This document shows positions 50,214-62,932 of a DNA stretch of 64,000 bases, one piece after another. The position numbers and the translations under genes are program-made. The DNA comes from Ectopseudomonas mendocina (lineage in GTDB: Bacteria; Pseudomonadota; Gammaproteobacteria; Pseudomonadales; Pseudomonadaceae), in the NCBI RefSeq assembly GCF_016008875.1, contig NZ_JADTQG010000003.1:186001-250000 (forward strand). The letters run 5' to 3'. The first letter of the stretch is position 1, and each line of letters opens with the position of its first letter. The notes beneath the pieces are model-generated. The model was not told the DNA's origin and did no database searches. It saw only the letters and a list, made by a program, of their open reading frames with translations.

Positions 50214-51401
50214 TCATAACTGCTCTACTGGCACTCGCACCCAGCCTTCCATCAGGATGCGCGCGCTGCGGCTCATCACCGCCTTGGTCACCGTCCACTG
50301 ACCGTCGACCCGCTTGGCCTGAGCACCGACACGCAAGGTGCCGGATGGATGGCCGAAACGTACCGCCTCGCGCTCGCCGCCACCGGCAGCCAGGTTGACC
50401 AGCGTGCCGGGAATCGCCGCCGCGGTGCCAATGGCCACCGCGCAGGTGCCCATCATCGCGTGGTGCAGCTTGCCCATGGACAGCGCACGCACCAGCAGGT
50501 CGGTCTCGCCGGCCTTCACCTCCTTGCCGCTGGAGGTGCGGTAGTCCTTGGGCGGGCTGACGAAGGCGACCTTCGGCGTGTGCTGACGTGTCGCAGCCTC
50601 CTCAGCCGTTTTTATAAGCCCCATCCGTAGCGCACCGGCGATGCGGATCTGCTCGAAACGCGCCAGTTGCGCCGGGTCACCGTTGATGGCCTCACGCAGC
50701 TCGGTGCCCTGATAGCCGATATCCTCGGCATTGACGAAGATGGTCGGGATACCGGCAGTGATCATGGTCGCCTTCAAGGTGCCGATGCCTGGCACCTCGA
50801 GGTCATCGACCAGGTTGCCGGTGGGGAACATCGAGCCGCCCTCCTCGCCGTCATCGGACGGATCGAGAAATTCCAGCACGATCTCCGCCGACGGGAAGGT
50901 CACGCCGTCCAGCTCGAAGTCGCCGGTTTCCTGCACCTGGCCGTCAGTGACGGGCACATGGGCGATGATGGTTTTCTGAATATTGGCCTGCCAGATACGC
51001 ACCTCGCAGGTGCCGTTGTCGGGAATCCGCGCAGGATCGACCAGACCGGCATGGATGGCGAAGGCACCAGCGGCGGTAGACAGGTTGCCGCAGTTGCCGC
51101 TCCAGTCGACGAAGGCCTTGTCGATGGAGACCTGACCATAGAGGTAGTCGACATCGTGCTCGGCCTGGCTGCTTTTCGACAGGATCACGCACTTGGAGGT
51201 GCTGGAGGTAGCGCCGCCCATGCCGTCGATCTGCGCCGCGTATGGATCGGGGCTGCCGATCACGCGCATGAACAGTTTGTCACGGGGCTCGCCCGGCACC
51301 TGGCAAGGTTCGGGCAGATCCTGCAGGCGAAAAAACACGCCCTTGCTTGTACCGCCACGCATGTAAGTGGCGGGGATTTTCACTTGCGGCAGATAAGCCA
51401 T
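50214..51401 (-). CDS. prpF: AcnD-accessory protein PrpF
   Basis: The 395-residue protein has the PrpF pattern YMRGGTSKGVFFRLQDLPEP, then DGMGGATSSTSKCVIL, DWSGNCGNLSTAAGAFAIHA and GTCAVAIGTAAAIPGT, a diaminopimelate-epimerase-like fold. It is required with AcnD and probably isomerises trans-aconitate-type methylated products. It is last in the prp operon, transcribed towards ppsR. Confidence 0.93.
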   Translation of the reverse strand: MAYLPQVKIPATYMRGGTSKGVFFRLQDLPEPCQVPGEPRDKLFMRVIGSPDPYAAQIDGMGGATSSTSKCVILSKSSQAEHDVDYLYGQVSIDKAFVDWSGNCGNLSTAAGAFAIHAGLVDPARIPDNGTCEVRIWQANIQKTIIAHVPVTDGQVQETGDFELDGVTFPSAEIVLEFLDPSDDGEEGGSMFPTGNLVDDLEVPGIGTLKATMITAGIPTIFVNAEDIGYQGTELREAINGDPAQLARFEQIRIAGALRMGLIKTAEEAATRQHTPKVAFVSPPKDYRTSSGKEVKAGETDLLVRALSMGKLHHAMMGTCAVAIGTAAAIPGTLVNLAAGGGEREAVRFGHPSGTLRVGAQAKRVDGQWTVTKAVMSRSARILMEGWVRVPVEQL

Positions 51402-51468
51402 GAGTGCAGTCCTGATAGGAAATGATGGTGCTCCTCGGATTTCATCCGAGCTACGCGCTAGCGCTTTT

Positions 51469-51539
51469 TGTAGGAGCGAGCTTTGCTCGCGAATAGCCTC
51501 GCTGAGAAGCTTCGTTCGCGAGCAGAGCTCGCTCCTACA
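51469..51539. repeat. REP element between prpF and acnD
   Basis: TGTAGGAGCGAGCTTTGCTC and an inverse copy ending GAGCTCGCTCCTACA flank a small inner hairpin, a variant of the same REP family inside the operon. Confidence 0.8.
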
Positions 51540-51575
51540 GAAGTTGTACCGACCCGCTTACGGGCCGGTCGTAAC

Positions 51576-54197
<2,622 letters not shown>

Positions 54198-54215
54198 GGT
54201 GTTTTCCATGATTAG

Positions 54216-55373
54216 TTATTTACGATCCTTGAGCGGCACGAACTTCAGGTCTTCGGGGCCTGTGTAGTTGGCGCTCGGACGGATGATCTTGCCGTCGATG
54301 CGTTGCTCGATGACGTGAGCGGACCAGCCGGCGGTGCGGGCGATGACGAACAGCGGGGTGAACATGGCGGTGGGCACGCCCATCATGTGGTAGCTCACTG
54401 CGCTGAACCAGTCGAGGTTGGGGAACATCTTCTTGATCTCCCACATCACGCTTTCCAGGCGCTCGGCAATGTCATACATCTTGGTGCTGCCCTGCTCCAC
54501 GGAGAGCTCGCGGGCCACGTCCTTGATCACCTTGTTGCGCGGGTCGCTGACGGTGTAGACCGGGTGACCGAAGCCGATCACCACTTCCTTGCGCCCTACC
54601 CGCTCGCGGATATCGGCCTCGGCCTCGTCCGGGCTGTCGTAGCGCTTCTGCACCTCGAAGGCCACTTCGTTGGCGCCGCCGTGCTTGGGGCCGCGCAGTG
54701 CGCCGATGGCGCCAGCGATGCAGGAGAACAGGTCGGAGCCGGTGCCGGCGATCACCCGCGAGGTGAAGGTCGAGGCGTTGAATTCGTGCTCGGCGTACAG
54801 GTTGAGCGAGGTATGCATGGCGCGCACCCAGGACTCACGCGGCTTCTCGCCGTGCAGCAGGTGCAGGAAGTGGCCGCCGATGGAGTCGTCGTCGGTTTCA
54901 ACGTCGATGCGCTTGCCGTTGTGGCTGTAGTGGTACCAGTACAGCAGCGCCGAACCCAGGGAAGCCATCAGCTTGTCGGCAATGTCGCGGGCGCCCGGGT
55001 AGTTATGGTCGTCCTTCTCCGGGGCCAGGCAGCCAAGCACGGATACCGCGGTGCGCATCACGTCCATCGGGTGCGCCGAGGGCGGCAGTTGCTCCAGAGC
55101 CGCCTTCACCCCGGCCGGCAGACCGCGCAGGGCCTTGAGCTTGGCCTTGTAGCCAGCCAGCTCGGCGACGTTGGGCAGCTTGCCGTGCACCAGCAGATGG
55201 GCAATCTCCTCGAACTCGCAGCGGTTGGCGAAATCGAGCACGTCATAGCCACGGTAGTGCAGGTCGTTGCCGGTGCGACCGACGGTGCACAGCGCGGTGT
55301 TACCGGCGGCGGTGCCGCTCAGAGCGACGGATTTCTTCGGCTTGAAGCCAGGGGTGGTTTCGGTGGCGCTCAT
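54216..55373 (-). CDS. prpC: 2-methylcitrate synthase
   Basis: The 385-residue citrate-synthase-family enzyme condenses propionyl-CoA with oxaloacetate. It carries RGYDVLDFA, the active-site His in [14 protein letters not shown] and [14 protein letters not shown], and the Asp region [18 protein letters not shown] 55371-55373 has GAGGAGATAACC upstream. The open frame upstream is not family-like. Confidence 0.95.
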   Translation of the reverse strand: MSATETTPGFKPKKSVALSGTAAGNTALCTVGRTGNDLHYRGYDVLDFANRCEFEEIAHLLVHGKLPNVAELAGYKAKLKALRGLPAGVKAALEQLPPSAHPMDVMRTAVSVLGCLAPEKDDHNYPGARDIADKLMASLGSALLYWYHYSHNGKRIDVETDDDSIGGHFLHLLHGEKPRESWVRAMHTSLNLYAEHEFNASTFTSRVIAGTGSDLFSCIAGAIGALRGPKHGGANEVAFEVQKRYDSPDEAEADIRERVGRKEVVIGFGHPVYTVSDPRNKVIKDVARELSVEQGSTKMYDIAERLESVMWEIKKMFPNLDWFSAVSYHMMGVPTAMFTPLFVIARTAGWSAHVIEQRIDGKIIRPSANYTGPEDLKFVPLKDRK

Positions 55374-55429
55374 GGTTATCTCCTCGACTCTTCTTGTTCT
55401 GCTTACTGTCAGCGGTAGCGGGCCGTAGC

Positions 55430-55474
55430 GCAGGAGCGAATTCATCGGCGAATCGCGAATAAATTCGCTCCTGC
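55430..55474. repeat. REP-like element between prpB and prpC
   Basis: GCAGGAGCGAATTC and AAATTCGCTCCTGC form inverted arms, a degenerate member of the REP family also seen at 50151 and 51469. Confidence 0.75.
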
Positions 55475-55496
55475 ATAAGCGAACCCGTGTGCAGCT

Positions 55497-56384
55497 TTAC
55501 TTCTTGCCAGCGGCGAACAGCGCGTCGAGCTTCTGCTCGAAGGCGTGGTAGCCGATACGGTCGTACAACTCGGCGCGGGTCTGCATCAGCTCGATCACGT
55601 CTTTCTGGTGACCGTTCTGGCGAATCGAGGTGTAGACACTTTCCGCCGCCTTGTTCGCCGCACGGAAGGCCGACAGCGGATACAGCTGGATGGCCACGCC
55701 AACCGAGGCCAGCTCGTCGCGGGTGAACAGCGGCGTGGCGCCGAACTCGGTGATATTGGCCAGCACCGGCACCTTCAGCGCCTCGACGAAACGCTTGTAG
55801 GTCGGCAGGTCGTAAGCGGCCTCGGCGAAGATACCGTCAGCACCAGCCTCGACGTAGGCCTGACAACGCTCGATGGCAGCGTCCACGCCCTCAGCCTGAA
55901 TCGCATCAGTACGGGCGATAAGGAAGAAGTCTGGATCGGTCTTGGCGTCAGCAGCGGCGCGCACCCGGTCGCACATTTCCTCGCAAGAAACGATCTCCTT
56001 GCCCGGACGGTGGCCGCAGCGCTTGGCGCCGACCTGATCTTCGATATGCGCGGCGGCAGCACCGGCCTTGATCAGGTTCTTGATGGTGCGCTCGATGTTG
56101 AAGGCCGAAGGACCAAAGCCGGTATCTATGTCCACCAGCAGCGGCAGATCGCAGACATCGGTGATGCGGCGCACGTCGGTGAGCACGTCATCCAGGGTGT
56201 TGATGCCCAGGTCCGGCAGCCCGAGCGAGCCGGCCGCGACACCGCCACCGGACAGGTAGATGGCGCGAAAGCCTGCGCGCTTGGCCAGCAGTGCATGGTT
56301 GGCGTTGATCGCACCGATCACCTGCAGCGGTTGCTCTTCGGCGAGGGCCTGGCGGAAACGCTGGCCGGCGGAAAGCTGGGTCAT
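55497..56384 (-). CDS. prpB: 2-methylisocitrate lyase
   Basis: The 295-residue isocitrate-lyase-family enzyme cleaves 2-methylisocitrate to pyruvate and succinate. Signatures are [28 protein letters not shown] and the catalytic loop [12 protein letters not shown]. It overlaps the GntR regulator stop by ATGA, so it is translated from the regulator-led operon. Confidence 0.95.
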   Translation of the reverse strand: MTQLSAGQRFRQALAEEQPLQVIGAINANHALLAKRAGFRAIYLSGGGVAAGSLGLPDLGINTLDDVLTDVRRITDVCDLPLLVDIDTGFGPSAFNIERTIKNLIKAGAAAAHIEDQVGAKRCGHRPGKEIVSCEEMCDRVRAAADAKTDPDFFLIARTDAIQAEGVDAAIERCQAYVEAGADGIFAEAAYDLPTYKRFVEALKVPVLANITEFGATPLFTRDELASVGVAIQLYPLSAFRAANKAAESVYTSIRQNGHQKDVIELMQTRAELYDRIGYHAFEQKLDALFAAGKK

Positions 56385-57103
56385 GAATCACCTCGGGTCT
56401 TGGATGAAGTGGCGAGCGCTTCGCTGTAGTGGCGCTCGATATTGCGCTTGGAGGCGCCGATGTGGCGGCGCATCAGCAGTTCGGCCAGCTCGCCGTCACG
56501 TTCGGCGATGGCATCGAGAATGCGGTGGTGTTCGGCGAAGGCCTGGTGCGGCCGATTGGGCGTCGCGGAGAACTGCAGGCGGTACATGCGCACCAACTGG
56601 TACAGCTCGTCGCACAGCAGCTTGGCCAGGGTGCGGTTGCCGCTGCCCTGGATGATCCGGTAGTGGAAGTCGAAGTCGCCTTCCTGCTGGTAGTAACCGA
56701 CGCCAGCCCTGAACGCGGCGTCCTGCTCGTGCAGCTCCAGCACCCGGCGCAGTTCGTCGATCTCGTGCTGGGTCATGCGCTCAGCGGCCAGGCGGCAGGC
56801 CATGCCTTCGAGGGACTCGCGGATCTCGTACAGCTCGATCAGCTCGGCATGACTGAGCGACACCACCCGCGCCCCCACATGCGGTACGCGCACCAGCAGT
56901 TTCTGCCCTTCCAGGCGATGGATCGCCTCGCGCAGCGGCCCCCGGCTGATGCCGTAGGTACGCGCCAACTCCGGCTCGGAAATCTTGCTGCCGGGGGCGA
57001 TCTCACCTTTGACGATGGCAGCCTGGATCAGGCGAAAGACGTGCTCGGAAAGTGTTTCCGAATCCACCTGAGGCGTTGCTGACGCATCTGATTCAAGCAG
57101 CAT
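56381..57103 (-). CDS. prpR: GntR/FadR-type regulator of the prp operon
   Basis: The 240-residue protein has an N-terminal winged HTH (about residues 15-75: [20 protein letters not shown], then [20 protein letters not shown]) and a helical FCD effector domain with likely metal ligands ([31 protein letters not shown]). It is the first gene of the prp operon, as in other pseudomonads. The symbol is by position and is not homologous to the sigma-54 PrpR of enterics. ATG 57101-57103 chosen; a GTG four codons earlier is open. Confidence 0.85.
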   Translation of the reverse strand: MLLESDASATPQVDSETLSEHVFRLIQAAIVKGEIAPGSKISEPELARTYGISRGPLREAIHRLEGQKLLVRVPHVGARVVSLSHAELIELYEIRESLEGMACRLAAERMTQHEIDELRRVLELHEQDAAFRAGVGYYQQEGDFDFHYRIIQGSGNRTLAKLLCDELYQLVRMYRLQFSATPNRPHQAFAEHHRILDAIAERDGELAELLMRRHIGASKRNIERHYSEALATSSKTRGDS

Positions 57104-57106
57104 GAT

Positions 57107-57114
57107 TGTCGACA
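57107..57114. promoter_or_regulatory. Second TGTCGACA operator-like site at the regulator start
   Basis: An 8-bp perfect palindrome (TGTCGACA) three bases upstream of the regulator ATG, sharing its core with the longer site at 57178. Confidence 0.55.
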
Positions 57115-57177
57115 CCGATAGCGCTCAATGACGACAAAACTACGCTTAAAAGCCAAAACCGTCAAAGCAGACTAAAG

Positions 57178-57191
57178 TATTGTCGACAATA
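57178..57191. promoter_or_regulatory. Candidate GntR operator TATTGTCGACAATA
   Basis: A perfect 14-bp palindrome 75 bp upstream of the regulator start, with the form expected of FadR/VanR-type GntR proteins. AT-rich promoter sequence follows. Nothing else is seen in 57192-57406 except a promoter region for the next plus-strand gene. Confidence 0.65.
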
Positions 57192-57406
57192 TTTTATTTG
57201 CGCCGCCCTGCCCAAGCCTTGACGTTACTTGCAGAAAGCTACATAAGCTGCTGTCAGCACGGAAAATCCCCATGTTAGAATCCGCGCATTCACGCCCGGC
57301 CAACGCCTGTTGCCATGCCTGCTAGACTTCCCGGCAGACGGTTATATGGCAGTATGCCGCCAGAGGCTGTCGCTCACCGCCCCTGGCAACACCTTCTCAA
57401 GGACCC

Positions 57407-57943
57407 ATGAGACTGAAACCCTTCTCCCTGTTGCTCTGCTTGCTGACCTTGTCCTGTCCGGCTCTGGCCATGGGCAAGTCGATCTATGGCCTGAACGAAT
57501 ACATTCACATAGAAGAACTGGACCTGCAGGTAGCGGCCAAGCTCGACACCGGCGCCAAGACCGCGTCCCTCAGCGCTCGCGACATCAAACGTTTCAAGCG
57601 TGACGGAGAAACCTGGGTGCGTTTCGTGCTGGCCATCGATGACGCCCACGAGCGGACCATCGAGCGTCCGCTGGCGCGTATCAGCAAGATCAAACGACGT
57701 GCGGGCGACTTCGACCCCGATGAAGACAAGACCTACACCGCACGCCCGGTCATCGACCTCGAACTGTGCATGGGGCAGACCCTGCGCACGATCGAAGTGA
57801 ACTTGACCGACCGAAGCGCATTCCAATACCCGCTTCTGATCGGCTCCGAAGCGCTCAAGCACTTCGAGGCCATGGTCGATCCAAGCCTTAAATACGCGGC
57901 CGGCAAACCCGACTGCACCGACGACGCAACCCCTGGCGAGTAA
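57407..57943 (+). CDS. Exported retropepsin-like protease (Zn_protease family)
   Basis: The 178-residue protein has a signal peptide (FSLLLCLLTLSCPALA) and the aspartic-protease motif AAKLDTGAKTASLSA (DTGA), with family blocks VRFVLAIDD and YTARPVIDLELCMGQTLRTI, then YPLLIGSEALKHFE. The family is often annotated as ATP-dependent zinc protease, but the DTGA motif indicates a retropepsin fold. It is first of three coupled genes (5 bp to the next) linked to amino-acid-ligase-type modification. Likely periplasmic. Confidence 0.85.
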   Translation: MRLKPFSLLLCLLTLSCPALAMGKSIYGLNEYIHIEELDLQVAAKLDTGAKTASLSARDIKRFKRDGETWVRFVLAIDDAHERTIERPLARISKIKRRAGDFDPDEDKTYTARPVIDLELCMGQTLRTIEVNLTDRSAFQYPLLIGSEALKHFEAMVDPSLKYAAGKPDCTDDATPGE

Positions 57944-57948
57944 TTCCC

Positions 57949-59475
57949 ATGCGCTCTCTGAACCTGCATCTGAAAGTCCTGATCACCCTGCTGGTGACCT
58001 TGGGCGTTCTGATTACGGCATACCAAATCTTCATTCTCGGCATCCCGATGACCGAGGACGAGACCGACGATCTGTGGAACATCGACGCCAAGGTCGAATT
58101 CCAGGCGACCCCGCGCGAGCCGGTGAAGCTGCAGATGTTCGTACCGCCGCTGAACCAGGATTACGTGAGCCTCAACGAAAGCTTCATTTCCAACAACTAC
58201 GGCGTCAGCGTCAACCGTGTCGACGGCAACCGCCGCGTCACCTGGTCGGCCCGTCGCGCCAGTGGCAAGCAGACCCTCTACTACCGCCTGGTCCTGACCA
58301 AGCGCTACAGCGGCGAACAGCCGCCGGCCAAGGGCCCGATCTTCCGCGACAGCATCCCGGTCGAAGGCCCCGAGAAGATCGCAGCCGAAGCCTTGCTCGC
58401 GCCGATCCGCCAGCATTCGGCGGACGTCGAAACCTTCATCAGCGAGACCATCAAGCGCGTTAACAATGTAGGTGACGACAACGTCAAGCTGCTGCTCGGC
58501 GGCGACGCTTCCACCGCCAACAAGGCCAAGGTGGTCGACCTGCTGCTGTCCATCGCCCACGTGCCGATGGAGCGCGTACACACCATTCGCCTGCTGGCCG
58601 AAGTGGCTCAATCGCCAGAGCTGTGGCTGCGCAGTTTCAACGGCCAGAAGTGGCTGTATTTCAACCCGGAAACCGGTGAACAGGGCCTGCCGGCTGACCG
58701 CCTGGTCTGGTGGATCGGCGATGGTGAACTGGTCAGCCTCGAGGGCGGCCGTCAAGCCGCCGTCAGCTTCAGCCTGAACAACAGCGAGATGAACGCCATT
58801 CGCCTGGCCAAGCTGACCGACGAGAACACCGACGCCAGCTTCCTCGAGTACTCGCTGTACGGCTTGCCGCTGCAGACCCAGCAGACCTTCATGATCATGG
58901 TCATGATCCCGATCGGCGTGTTGGTCATCCTGATCCTGCGCAACCTCGGCGGCCTGCAGACGCTGGGTACCTTCACCCCGGTACTGATCGCCCTGGCCTT
59001 CCGCGAGACGCAGCTGGGCTTCGGTATCTTCCTGTTCACCGTGATCACCGCGCTAGGTCTGTCGCTACGCTCCTACTTGGAGCACCTGAAGCTGCAGATG
59101 CTGCCGCGCCTGTCGGTGGTGCTGACCTTCGTCGTGGTGCTGATCGCCGCCATCAGCCTGTTCAGCCACAAGCTGGGCCTGGAGCGCGGCCTGTCGGTAG
59201 CGCTGTTCCCGATGGTAATTCTGACCATGACCATCGAACGCCTGTCGATCACCTGGGAAGAGCGCGGCGGCAGCCACGCGTTCAAGGTCGCCATCGGCAC
59301 CCTGTTCGCCGCCACCATCGCGCATCTGCTGATGAGCGTGCCGGAGCTGGTGTACTTCGTATTCACCTTCCCGGCGATCCTGCTGATCCTGGTGGGCTTC
59401 ATGCTGGCGATGGGTCGCTACCGCGGCTACCGCCTGACCGAACTGTTCCGCTTCAAAGCCTTCCTCAAGGACTAA
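57949..59475 (+). CDS. 7TM protein with inactive transglutaminase-like periplasmic domain
   Basis: The 508-residue protein has an N-terminal TM helix (VLITLLVTLGVLITAYQIFI), a periplasmic transglutaminase-like region at about residues 30-290 without a complete Cys-His-Asp triad, and about seven TM helices from residue 310 (FMIMVMIPIGVLVILIL, TLGTFTPVLIALAF). This matches the Transglut_i_TM and 7TM_transglut families, always found with the neighbouring protease and ATP-grasp genes. Substrate unknown. Confidence 0.88.
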   Translation: MRSLNLHLKVLITLLVTLGVLITAYQIFILGIPMTEDETDDLWNIDAKVEFQATPREPVKLQMFVPPLNQDYVSLNESFISNNYGVSVNRVDGNRRVTWSARRASGKQTLYYRLVLTKRYSGEQPPAKGPIFRDSIPVEGPEKIAAEALLAPIRQHSADVETFISETIKRVNNVGDDNVKLLLGGDASTANKAKVVDLLLSIAHVPMERVHTIRLLAEVAQSPELWLRSFNGQKWLYFNPETGEQGLPADRLVWWIGDGELVSLEGGRQAAVSFSLNNSEMNAIRLAKLTDENTDASFLEYSLYGLPLQTQQTFMIMVMIPIGVLVILILRNLGGLQTLGTFTPVLIALAFRETQLGFGIFLFTVITALGLSLRSYLEHLKLQMLPRLSVVLTFVVVLIAAISLFSHKLGLERGLSVALFPMVILTMTIERLSITWEERGGSHAFKVAIGTLFAATIAHLLMSVPELVYFVFTFPAILLILVGFMLAMGRYRGYRLTELFRFKAFLKD

Positions 59476-59479
59476 GACC

Positions 59480-60466
59480 ATGTTCGGCCTGATCAAGACG
59501 TGGAAGGCCCTTGAAGCCAAAGGCATCATGGGCATCAACCGACGCAATGCGGACTACGTGCTGAAGTACAACAAACGGCACCTGTACCCCATCGTCGACG
59601 ACAAGATCATCACCAAGGAGCGGGCCATCGAGGCCGGCATCGATGTGCCCGAGCTGTACGGCATCATCGAGACCGAGAAAGGCATCGAGAACCTCCACAA
59701 GATCATCGAGGGACGCACCGACTTCGTCATCAAGCCGGCACAGGGCGCCGGCGGTGACGGCATCATGGTCATCGCCGACCGTTTCGAGGACCGTTTCAAG
59801 ACGGTATCCGGCAAGATCGTCAGCCACGATGAGCTGGAGCAACAGATCTCCAGCATCCTCTCTGGCCTGTACTCGCTTGGCGGCCACCGTGACCGCGCGC
59901 TGATCGAGTACCGCGTGACCCCGGACACCATCTTCAAGAGCATCAGCTACGAAGGCGTGCCGGACATCCGCATCATCGTGCTGATGGGCTACCCGGTGAT
60001 GGCCATGCTGCGCCTGCCGACGCGTCAGTCCAACGGCAAGGCCAACCTGCACCAGGGGGCCATCGGCGTGGGCGTGGACCTGGCCACCGGCGTAACCCTG
60101 CGCGGCACCTGGCTGAACAACAAGATCAGCAAGCACCCGGACACCACCAATGCGGTGGACGGTGTGCAATTGCCGAACTGGGATGGCTTCATGAAACTCG
60201 CCGCCGGCTGCTACGAGTTGTGCGGCCTGGGTTACATCGGCGTGGACATGGTGCTGGATCAGGACAAGGGCCCGCTGATTCTCGAGCTCAACGCCCGCCC
60301 CGGCCTGAATATCCAGATCGCCAATGACTGTGGTCTGACCCACCGCGCTCACGCCGTCGAAGCCCGCCTGGAAGAACTGAAGACCAAGGGCATTCAGGAG
60401 GACGCCGAAGAGCGCGTGCGTTTCTCCCAGGAGCTGTTCGGCCATATCGTCAGCAAGGAAGTCTGA
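59480..60466 (+). CDS. Alpha-L-glutamate ligase-like ATP-grasp protein
   Basis: The 328-residue protein has the ATP-grasp pattern: FVIKPAQGAGGDGIMVIADR, ALIEYRVTPD, then IGVDMVLDQDKGPLILELNA ending with RPGLNIQIAN (metal-binding E and N). It is related to RimK. It is predicted to join an acid group to an amine at the expense of ATP; substrate unknown. It is four bases after the 7TM gene, completing the trio. A hairpin GTCGCGAGG/CCTCGCGAC follows at 60481-60507. Confidence 0.88.
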   Translation: MFGLIKTWKALEAKGIMGINRRNADYVLKYNKRHLYPIVDDKIITKERAIEAGIDVPELYGIIETEKGIENLHKIIEGRTDFVIKPAQGAGGDGIMVIADRFEDRFKTVSGKIVSHDELEQQISSILSGLYSLGGHRDRALIEYRVTPDTIFKSISYEGVPDIRIIVLMGYPVMAMLRLPTRQSNGKANLHQGAIGVGVDLATGVTLRGTWLNNKISKHPDTTNAVDGVQLPNWDGFMKLAAGCYELCGLGYIGVDMVLDQDKGPLILELNARPGLNIQIANDCGLTHRAHAVEARLEELKTKGIQEDAEERVRFSQELFGHIVSKEV

Positions 60467-60739
60467 CGCACGCCTGGCCCGTCGCGAGGTCGCTGCGGCC
60501 TCGCGACAGGCCGGGTCGTCCTGTAAAGAGTCCAAGCTGCGCTGTCACTCGCTCGCACACACCTCATCAAGGGCAACGGCTTATCATGTCTTTACGCGCT
60601 GCCGATACTGGCGCCCACAGCGCATGCTGAGCAGTCGCATCGGACGCCAGGCATCGGCAGCACAGCTGCAACATGCGGCGCTAGGATGAATACTGGCAGC
60701 GGACTACAATCGCCCTTTCTAGCCTTCCGACTGCCACGC

Positions 60740-62098
60740 ATGCCCAGCTGCTCCCTGCACCCCCTTCCTTACCGGACAGACCCCAGCGACTACTTCCGGC
60801 GCATTCGTCAGGCTCCCGGCGCGGTACTGCTGGATGCCGGGCGCCCGAATGCCGAACGCGGCCGCTATGACCTTATGAGCGCCTGGCCATTGGCAGAACT
60901 GGCGCCAGTGGCCGACGAACCGGCCAGCGCTTTCCTGCAACGCCTGCGCGACGCGCTGCAGAGCCTTGACCATGCAGAGGCGCCGGCACAGCAGGCCGCG
61001 CCATTCGTCGGCGGCCTGATCGGTTACTTGTCCTACGATTTCGGTCGTCGCCTAGAAGCGCTGCCCGAGCAGAGCGTCGACGATCTGGGCCTCGAGGATG
61101 CGCGGTTCGGTCTCTACGCCTGGGCGCTGATCAGCGATCACCAGCTTGGCACCAGCGCCCTGCTGTTTCACCCGAGCCTGCCGAATGCGGAGCGCCAGCG
61201 CCTGCAGGCGCTGTTCGAAGCACCGTACAGCGAGGACCTAGCGCCCTTCCACCTGAGTCAGCCGTTCCAGGCCGATATCGACCAGCACCGCTATCGCCAG
61301 GCGATCGAACGCATCCAGAGCTACATTCTCGCGGGCGACTGTTATCAGGTGAATTTCGCGCAGCGCTTTCAGGCACCCTGCGCAGGCGATCCGTGGACGG
61401 CTTACCTGGCGCTGCGCCAGGCCTGCCCCACGCCCTTCTCAGGCTTCCAAAGCCTGGGAGATGGCAACGCCATTCTCAGCCTGTCGCCGGAGCGTTTTCT
61501 CAAGGTTAGCGCCGGCCAGGTGGAAACACGTCCGATCAAGGGCACCCGGCGCCGTGGCGAAGATGCCGAGGATGACCAGGCGCAGGCGCAGGAACTGCTG
61601 GCCAGCCGCAAGGACCGCGCCGAGAATCTGATGATCGTCGATCTGCTGCGAAATGATCTCGGCCGCAGCTGCCGTACCGGCTCGGTCAAGGTGCCGGAGC
61701 TGTTCGCCCTGGAAAGCTATCCCAACGTGCATCATCTGGTCAGTTGCGTGACCGCCGAGCTGGCGCCCGACAAGGATGCGCTGGACCTGATCGCCGGCAG
61801 TTTCCCGGGCGGCTCAATCACCGGCGCACCGAAGATCCGCGCCATGCAGATCATCGACGAGCTGGAGCCGACCCGGCGCGGACTCTACTGCGGCTCGCTG
61901 CTGTATCTCGACGTGCGCGGCGAGATGGACAGCTCCATTGCCATCCGCAGCCTGCTGGTCAAGGATGGCAAGGTCAGTTGCTGGGGCGGTGGCGGCATCG
62001 TTGCCGACTCCCACTGGCAGGCCGAGTACCAGGAGTCGATCACCAAGGTGAAGGTGCTGCTGGAGACGCTGGAGCGTCTGCCGAACAAGCTGGACTAA
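60740..62098 (+). CDS. pabB: Aminodeoxychorismate synthase component I
   Basis: The product is about 452 residues of the chorismate-binding family; with PabA it makes 4-amino-4-deoxychorismate for folate. Conserved blocks are GDCYQVNFAQRFQA (PabB lacks the PIAKM of ADIC synthases), ETRPIKGTRRRGEDAEDDQA, MIVDLLRNDLGR, FPGGSITGAPKIRAM and YCGSLLYLD. The start at 60740 (MPSCSLHPLPYRTDP) fits the family better than ATG 60686. A strong terminator follows. Confidence 0.93.
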   Translation: MPSCSLHPLPYRTDPSDYFRRIRQAPGAVLLDAGRPNAERGRYDLMSAWPLAELAPVADEPASAFLQRLRDALQSLDHAEAPAQQAAPFVGGLIGYLSYDFGRRLEALPEQSVDDLGLEDARFGLYAWALISDHQLGTSALLFHPSLPNAERQRLQALFEAPYSEDLAPFHLSQPFQADIDQHRYRQAIERIQSYILAGDCYQVNFAQRFQAPCAGDPWTAYLALRQACPTPFSGFQSLGDGNAILSLSPERFLKVSAGQVETRPIKGTRRRGEDAEDDQAQAQELLASRKDRAENLMIVDLLRNDLGRSCRTGSVKVPELFALESYPNVHHLVSCVTAELAPDKDALDLIAGSFPGGSITGAPKIRAMQIIDELEPTRRGLYCGSLLYLDVRGEMDSSIAIRSLLVKDGKVSCWGGGGIVADSHWQAEYQESITKVKVLLETLERLPNKLD

Positions 62099-62100
62099 CG

Positions 62101-62127
62101 AAAACGCCGCGAAATCGCGGCGTTTTT
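62101..62127. terminator. Bidirectional terminator between pabB and thrH
   Basis: The stem AAAACGCCGCG/CGCGGCGTTTT has a 4-base loop and T-runs on both strands. Confidence 0.88.
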
Positions 62128-62139
62128 AATTCATCGGCC

Positions 62140-62757
62140 TTACAAGCTCAGCTTGCGGTTCGATGCCTTGAGAAATTCCTGTTTGAGGTCCTCATAGGTG
62201 TGCACCGCCGGGAACTGAGGGAACTCGCGGATCACGTTGTCCGGCGCGTGGAACAGGATACCGGCGTGGGCTTCGCTGAGCATGGTGGTGTCGTTGTAAG
62301 AATCACCCGCCGCGATCACGCGGTAGTACAGACTCTTGAAGGCAATGACCGACTGGCGCTTGGGGTCCTTCTGGCGCAGCTGGTAGCTGACCACGCGATC
62401 GTTCTCGTCGGTGATCAGACGGTGACACAGCAGGGTCGGGAAACCGAGCTGGCGCATCAGCGGCTGGGAGAACTCGTAAAAAGTGTCGGAGAGAATCACC
62501 ACCTGGAAGCGCTCGCGCAGCCAGTCGACGAACTCAACGGCGCCCTCGAGCGGCTTGAGCGTGGCGATCACGTCCTGAATGTCCTTTAGCTTCAGGCCGT
62601 GCTCGTCGAGGATGCGCAGGCGCTGCTGCATCAGCACGTCGTAATCGGGGATGTCGCGGGTGGTCGCCTTGAGCGACTCGATGCCGGTTTTTTCCGCAAA
62701 GGCGATCCAGATTTCCGGGACCAGTACACCTTCCAGGTCGAGACACGCGATTTCCAC
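62140..62757 (-). CDS. thrH: Phosphoserine phosphatase / homoserine phosphotransferase ThrH
   Basis: The 205-residue HAD-family enzyme has motif I CLDLEGVLVPE, motif II VVILSDTFYEF, Lys in RQKDPKRQSVI and motif IV AAGDSYNDTTML. It dephosphorylates phosphoserine and can move the phosphate to homoserine. The start is GTG at 62755-62757 with GAGGAG upstream, giving the exact family length; the longer ATG-started frame is not conserved. Confidence 0.94.
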   Translation of the reverse strand: MEIACLDLEGVLVPEIWIAFAEKTGIESLKATTRDIPDYDVLMQQRLRILDEHGLKLKDIQDVIATLKPLEGAVEFVDWLRERFQVVILSDTFYEFSQPLMRQLGFPTLLCHRLITDENDRVVSYQLRQKDPKRQSVIAFKSLYYRVIAAGDSYNDTTMLSEAHAGILFHAPDNVIREFPQFPAVHTYEDLKQEFLKASNRKLSL

Positions 62758-62932
62758 AGGCCACTCCTCGGTTGAGCCAAAAAGGAGCCGGCACTCTAGC
62801 CGCTGGGCTTGGCTGGCGCAATGCGACCTACTTATAACTGAAACGAAGGACATCAAGCGCCTTAGTTATTTAGCCGCATAACCGGGCTTTGTTACCATCG
62901 CGCCTTCACGCACACGATCTGGAGTCCTCAAC

